From Liolophura sinensis (Eukaryota; Mollusca; Polyplacophora; Chitonida; Chitonidae), in NCBI RefSeq assembly GCF_032854445.1, contig NC_088304.1:26423704-26487703 (forward strand): a DNA stretch of 64,000 bases, read 5' to 3'. The first letter of the stretch is position 1, and each line of letters begins with the position of its first letter. The position numbers were made by a program, and so were the translations under genes. The notes beneath the pieces were generated by a model that saw nothing but the letters and a program-made list of their open reading frames with translations, was not told the origin of the DNA and searched no databases. Below are positions 58,901 to 64,000 of this stretch, in pieces.

Positions 58901-59705
58901 ACAATACATTGACGTCTCTGCCTTTCAATCTATTTGTTGATGTTGCATTTTAAACCCATGAATGAAAATTACTAGGCTCTCTGCTAGAAGCCTGGTAGTG
59001 TGAGGAAGTATGAGGTTTGGAAAGACTATGACTGGGTGTTCTCAGTGAAGGCACAATGATTACCAGCAAACCTGGACTGGCAAGTTCCTCACCACCTCAC
59101 TGACTCTACCGCAGAGTGCACTGTGTCACATCACGAAAGATTTCAGTTTTTTTCAGGATACAGTACTTCATTGCAATCATTTAATTATGGCTCATAAATA
59201 ACATAGGCTTCATTTATAGTCAATGACAAAGCTTCTCCTTGTGTTTAATTTAATGTTGAATGAGGACATCACATCCAAAGGCTGTAACTCTGGACAAATA
59301 GCTGGTACAAGGGAGATAATCACGTTATATCTCAATCTACCAGCTGTGCAGCCCAGCAATGTCACAGCATACATATCTATACTGGAAGGGAGGTAAATCC
59401 CATGACCATTACATACACATTCAGTTGGGCTTGGTGCTTTGGTAGCTCCTGTAAACAAAGCTGTGTGTGTTTAATTCATTACTTTGTCATTCACTAAGCT
59501 TGCTTTTGAGAGCATTTCACCAAAACTGGCCTACATATAAATTCTGTCACCACTACCAATGAAGCTTTTAATATTCATGTGTTTTATGACTCTCCAGTCT
59601 ACTTCTCGAATGAGTCAATATGCCTCAATATACACATTTCCTAAAACCTAAAAACAGAAAATCTAAAGTCTCTTCTAGCAAAGGTTCTCCTCTGTTTATC
59701 GGAAG
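58901..59705. other. intergenic between NUDT6-like and MTRFR-like genes
   Basis: An 82-residue minus frame at 59458-59210 is preceded by an acceptor-like TTTGTTTACAG but resembles no family I know. It could be an alternative last exon or chance. CAAGGGAGATAA at about 59310 is a word common in molluscan DNA. Confidence 0.4.
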
Positions 59706-61386
59706 TCAGTCAAGTCCTTCTCTCTCTTTGAAAGCTAGCTTCCGTTCCAAATTTTTCTTGGCTCGTATTTTCTTGGTTTTCCTGCTAATGGAATCCTCCC
59801 TCCTCTGTTGCTCTGTAAAGCTCTTCTCTCTGTTCATCTCCACGTCAAGCAGTTCACGTAGTTTTTGGCGGGCAATTTTTCTGTTAGTGTCCAATGACCT
59901 TGTTTCATGACACTGAAAAACCCAAACAAACAATCATTCTGTTAGCATCCAATAACCTCGTTTGACCTCGTTTCTAGGAAAATGAAAACAGCATACACCA
60001 TTTAAAATATTAAAAACCAAGACATAATATACTTCAAAATCAGACATGAGACCCTCTTACTCACAATATACTGACAACGAATCAACCAGTGGTTCCCCCA
60101 ATTTTCTCTTACTGTGAAGCTACACTTAAGACGTGTTAATACCACATCAATTTAGCATGCATTAACAGTATTTAGTATGAAATTTACAACTACTGTTATT
60201 ATTTCTTTTCTTTTTTAAAGGAGAAGAAAACATAAAAGTGATGCTGAAATCTGATGAAAGAGCATCAAAACTTATTTCCAAATATGATATAATATTTTTT
60301 TGAATTTTTTTTTTTCAAGAGAAAAGGGTATTTGAAAATATTTTTATATGGTGGGTAGTTTGGACCAGCTTTTGGTATTTATCGTTGTTGCATAATAATG
60401 TTCTAAATAAGGATGTGATGCTTGTTTAATAAATTTATTTGAATGTAAATTTGTTGTTTATATTGAAACATAAACATTTAACCTAAATTATGATAATATT
60501 TATGAACATATTACAATATAAATGTGATCCAAATTGAGGTTTAATACATTTGCTAGCTGAAAAGAACAAATTTTAGTGCAAAAATATTTATTAAACCTGT
60601 GTTACATCCTCATTTATGACATTATTTAATAAAGACTATAAATACCAAAACGTGTTCCCAAATAACCACCATACAAAAATTATTTTCAAGTAACTTTTTT
60701 TCCTTAAGGAAAAATAAGAAAAACATTGAAGACCACATTTAGGAAGAGCTTTTGGCACTCTTTCATCTGAACTTTATGTCATTTTTATGTTTTCTCCACC
60801 CTTAAATTAATATAACAACACAACCAAAAGTACTGAACAAGATTAACACTGCTGTGCTCACTTTCACCATGAGTCCTGAGGGCCGATGTTTCAACACAAC
60901 ACAGTTGGATGTCTTATTGACTGACTGACCCCCTGGGCCACTTCCTCTCACAAACTGTTCTTCCAAATCTGACTCCAGAAGTTCCGGAAACTCGTAGTGT
61001 TTCTTGGAAATGTACCTCAGTGATATCCCACAGCCTGCCGAATCCTTGTTTGATGGCACCTCTTTAATACCTCTGGAAGTTTTACTCAACCAATGGCAGT
61101 TCACAGATTGGTGATATTGTCGACACATTTGACCAATCACTGTAAAAGAAGGCTGGCCAATCACAGTAAAAGAAGGCTGATCAATCACACTGAAAGAAGG
61201 CTGACCAATCACAGTTAAAATAGCCATTTTCTTCACTGACAGGATATGGCTTGTTTTTTCTGGATCTGATAAAAAGTCTTCCCAATATTGTGGTAGCTGA
61301 CTTGCACTTCTCCATGCCTGGTGGAAGTACTGACACATTTGATGAAAGCTGATAAGTGCTTTTCTTTGTGATGAGATAGTTGCCAT
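59706..61386 (-). CDS. MTRFR: MTRFR/C12orf65-like mitochondrial release (rescue) factor
   Basis: Two coding exons: 61386-60862 (175 residues) and 59912-59706 (68 residues plus stop), phase 0, donor GTGAGC, acceptor TTTCAG; 243 residues (human 166). Exon 1 ends with the class I release-factor GGQ domain: [20 protein letters not shown] with GGQ at 152-154, then [13 protein letters not shown]. Exon 2 begins [15 protein letters not shown] and ends in a Lys/Arg-rich helical tail ([15 protein letters not shown]), as in MTRFR. The protein rescues stalled mitochondrial ribosomes by peptidyl-tRNA hydrolysis and lacks codon-recognition domains. The long N-terminus should hold a mitochondrial import signal, and contains an 8-residue repeat (QPSFTVIG-like, about residues 58-86). 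CAG/GTGAATA just upstream of the ATG suggests a 5'UTR intron. The coding intron holds a foldback element (60225-60750). Confidence 0.9.
60217..60750. mobile_element. foldback/MITE-like element F (copy 2)
   Basis: The left arm (TTTTTATATGGTGGGTAGTT, TTTTGGTATTTAT) mirrors the right arm (ATAAATACCAAAACGTG, TAACCACCATACAAAAA) over more than 50 bases. The interior matches 27690-28140. The block starts TTTAAAGGAGAAGAAAAC, the same terminus as the MITE at 42562. Lies in the MTRFR-like intron. Confidence 0.65.
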
Positions 61387-62301
61387 TATTCACCTGAAAA
61401 AGCAATCACTGCTTCAACAAAATAATAATATAACACATGAAATTTGTGTTCATATCAGCCATATTGGATTGATCACTTACTTTAATTTGCCTGGAGAGAG
61501 CACTACAGTTCTAGAATGTTAGAAAATCCACTGTCTTCCTCAGCTGAGCTGTAGTAGGGCCTCCGTATCTGCAATGACCAACCTTCAACACATTAACAGA
61601 TATGTTACTCTGAATATCATTTAGTAACATTAAATGTCTTCTGCTTCAGAAGATGATCAGAGTTAAAATGAATTAGCTGAATTTACTTCAAATGGATCTA
61701 CAAAACATCACTTAATGTATGTTCATCTATAAATGTGCATGCATCTGAATATAACCAGGTCATTTTATTTTATTTCACGATGTCGATGTTGTTGTTTACT
61801 AGCATAATTTTTCAATTATACTATACTCGTTTTGGGGAGAAAAGCAGAGTGCCTCATGCAAACCACCAACACTTGCCAAAGTACTAAAAAGCTTTTCCAC
61901 AAGTGATGTACCTACAGGTACAGGTATGTACAACAGGTTACAGTGGTGGTAGATAACTGGTCTTCAGTCAGTGTTCAACTGTACCAACGACTACTTGAGT
62001 CGACAGCTTGTTGTAAGCATTGCCCCATGAAAAGTGTGAGCAACAGATTCCGTAACACAAAAAAAAAAAAGTCTGAGGCCGGAACTGAACCCACACCTCA
62101 TGAATATTGAATGCTTGTAAAGGTATGTGTCTGAACAACAGAATGTATACATGTACAGCACACATAACTGCCCACGTGTCTACCATGCCAGCTCAAAGTT
62201 TCCACAAGTTACATGTGTTTCCAAGTTTTTTTATTGCCATCCCATTGCAGAAGTCACAGCAGGAGTGAAAGAGAGTAGGTCTTTTTTGTGATTTTCTGGC
62301 G
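61387..62301. other. upstream of MTRFR-like gene; SINE-C-like copy
   Basis: The MTRFR-like 5'UTR exon(s) and promoter should be here but cannot be placed. 61965-62125 (GCCCCATGAAAAGTGTGAGC, GAGGCCGGAACTGAACCCAC) is a SINE-C-like copy. Confidence 0.4.
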
Positions 62302-62522
62302 TATTTATTTGATTGGTGTTTTATGCCATACTCAAGAATATTTCACTTATATGACAGCGTCCAGCAATATGGTTGGAGGAAACCAGACTGGGGAAACCCA
62401 CGGCCATCCCCAGGTTGCTGACAGAACTTGCGACATACAGCTGGAGAGGAAGCCATAATGAGCCGAACTTGAACTCACAGCAGCCACATTGGTGAGCGGC
62501 TCCTTGGTCCTTGTGCTGTGTG
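62302..62522 (-). mobile_element. SINE-A (5' truncated, antisense)
   Basis: GTATTTATTTGATTGGTGTT, TATGCCATACTCAAGAATA, CAGCAATATGGTTGGAGG, CAGGTTGCTGACAGAACTTG through GCGGCTCCTTGGTCC. Confidence 0.85.
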
Positions 62523-62726
62523 TTACAATTTAATGTATGTGTTTGCTGGGTTTATTCCGATGGTCAATCTGAAAAGACAGGTTCATATGTCAGTAACTGA
62601 CGGTATCTTTAAAATATTTGCATTTCCTGTAAATTATATAAATCAACTATAAATCATAAAGTCAATTTTACATGTTTTCACCACACGAGCGATTTCTGTT
62701 TTCTGTTTTCTACCTATTCTCCACAG

Positions 62727-62777
62727 ATCTCACAGGTACGAGATCACGATGTGGCCATTGCTATCAGTCTGGAGGCG
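62727..62777 (+). CDS. candidate 51-nt internal exon
   Basis: A long pyrimidine tract ending TTCTCCACAG precedes an open 51-base segment, which ends GCG before GTATGT, a strong donor. One frame reads ISQVRDHDVAIAISLEA. No family recognised and no neighbouring exon identified, so the strand and reality are uncertain. Confidence 0.25.
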
Positions 62778-62929
62778 GTATGTCACTTGACTGACTAATA
62801 AAGGTCATGTATCAAGCAGCTATAAGCAATCATTACAGATGTACAAACGATTGCTTCAAGTCATGTTATATCCAAATCAATACTGTTAATAAATGCATGA
62901 CGAGAGTTTCTACTGTCAGAGCCTACTCA

Positions 62930-63351
62930 CACATTTCCAGTTCCGGATATAGACGACAATAGGCGCGAGCAGACGAAATTCTTGCTAGAGTTATCTCCCT
63001 TGGAAGGTAAAACCGTCAATTTTCACAAGAAAATTAAAGAATTGAAAGGAAATAAACTGGCGCGGAAGATCTAGTAATCATATACGTTTCAAAAAAGTTG
63101 CAAATCTTACGCAGATTTGCGTCGTGTCAATCACAAAAACCAATCTTCCGCATTTAATCCGAAAGCCTTTTTCATTCATCGCGCGGCTAACAGCACAACG
63201 CGCGTATTGCGCGCAAGTTCGTACAAGAAAATTTAGGAAATTTCCTTGATTGGACAAGTCCGAAATGTCAGCGATTAGCAGCGTTAGCAGTTGCTTGAAG
63301 ATGCGGTTTTAATCACTTTATCCTTTTGAACATACCGAGACATTGCAATAG
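62930..63351 (+). promoter_or_regulatory. CpG-richer promoter-like region and noncoding first exon
   Basis: GCGCGGCTAACAGC and ACGCGCGTATTGCGCGCAAG stand out from the AT-rich surroundings. The segment ends in AATAG/GTAAGGG at 63351/63352, a strong 5' splice site, as expected for a noncoding first exon of a plus-strand gene. TTATCTCCCTTGG at about 62993 is a common molluscan word. Confidence 0.35.
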
Positions 63352-63967
63352 GTAAGGGTTATGCGGATCTTGAGCGTACGACTTTGTAAACAATTACTTT
63401 TTTTATCAGGAAGTTTATGGGGGCGGATTACGGTTTAGGGTTTGTTGTGTTGTTGCTGTTTTAGCTGAAGTCTTCTTATGCACTGAGGTAATCGTTATTT
63501 TTTGAGGGACACATCTATCGGAGCGACACACGTGCACTCTGATGGTAATATTTTATCCGTGGTAATAAGTTTCTATGGCCTATGACAAAAGGTTCTGCAG
63601 AAAAAGTGTACAGAATATAAAAAAAAATTAAAGTCGTAGTCTGTGATTGTCAATTTTAGTTCACATCCATCAGACTCGTTTACATTCTGACAAACTTCTA
63701 CGTATAAATGATAATAAACTCAGTCATTTGTTTCCATTCTCCAGATTAACTGAAATCATTTGTATTCAGAAGATTTCATGGTTTAACATAAACCTCGGGG
63801 TAGATTTACTGAGCAATTTTCTGACAGTGCTTAGTTCATTCTGTATGTATAGGTCACTGAGTCATGCTTATTACTATATATGTGAATATTTTCACATATG
63901 GTGCTCAGTAAAATGGAATAGATCCTGTATCAATGTATTATGAGTGGGTGATATGTCTTGTGTTTAG
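63352..63967. other. putative first intron, nothing recognised
   Basis: Between the donor at 63352 and the acceptor TTGTGTTTAG at 63967 the sequence is AT-rich and free of recognisable repeats. Confidence 0.35.
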
Positions 63968-63975
63968 GGATTGAC

Positions 63976-64000
63976 ATGGAGTCCGGTATGATAGCTCTTT
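63976..64000 (+). CDS. possible start of a gene leaving the window
   Basis: After the acceptor-like GTGTTTAG (ends 63967) an ATG at 63976 in good context (GACATGG) opens MESGMIAL before the window ends. Eight codons are too few to identify a family. Confidence 0.35.

Noticed and set aside
59210-59458. 82-residue minus frame with an acceptor-like sequence before it
   Set aside because: No family resemblance and no partner exon; kept only as a note in the intergenic entry.

Overview
This window is animal nuclear DNA. Genes are split into phase-consistent exons with GT-AG introns, intergenic DNA is AT-leaning, and there are many tRNA-derived SINE copies, foldback/MITE-like elements and minisatellites. 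The proteins (sulfamidase, NAT16/HISAT-like acetyltransferases, NUDT6-like, MTRFR-like) are metazoan. Short stretches such as TTATCTCCCTTG and the SINE types suggest a lophotrochozoan, probably a mollusc. The phylum is an inference; the species cannot be told from the sequence.

Layout. 1-6.8 kb: noncoding, with a 35-bp minisatellite and a SINE. 6.9-9.6 kb (+): three-exon NAT16/HISAT-like acetyltransferase, copy 1. 9.6-17.4 kb: noncoding, with SINEs, a decayed LTR-retrotransposon gag-like stretch (about 14.9-16.2 kb) and a hairpin element at 16.64 kb. 17.4-20.5 kb (+): second three-exon NAT16/HISAT-like gene. 22.45-32.53 kb (-) and 35.56-45.59 kb (+): two complete seven-exon sulfamidase (SGSH-like) genes, head to head as a large inverted duplication. 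Their 3 kb divergent intergenic region holds a broken third NAT16-like exon. 45.6-51 kb: noncoding, with a 39-bp minisatellite. 51.1-57.8 kb (-): seven-exon NUDT6-like Nudix gene. 59.7-61.4 kb (-): two coding exons of an MTRFR (C12orf65)-like mitochondrial release/rescue factor. 62.7-64 kb: a possible small exon and the 5' start of a gene that leaves the window on the right.

The genes do not form one pathway. The SGSH pair would act in lysosomal heparan sulfate breakdown, the NAT16-like pair in acetylation of a small molecule (histidine in the vertebrate homologue), the Nudix gene in nucleotide-diphosphate hydrolysis, and MTRFR in rescue of stalled mitochondrial ribosomes.

The most unusual theme is that tandem arrays here repeatedly contain or abut splice signals. 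A 134-bp array derived from exon 6 lies in intron 6 of the minus-strand SGSH. A 42-bp array of 3' splice-site-like units lies in intron 4 of the plus-strand SGSH. NUDT6-like intron 5 is made almost entirely of two minisatellites, one starting at its 5' splice site and the other running into its 3' splice site. Partial exon duplications (exons 3 and 6) recur in both SGSH copies. All calls come from reading the sequence; no alignment or database search was run.
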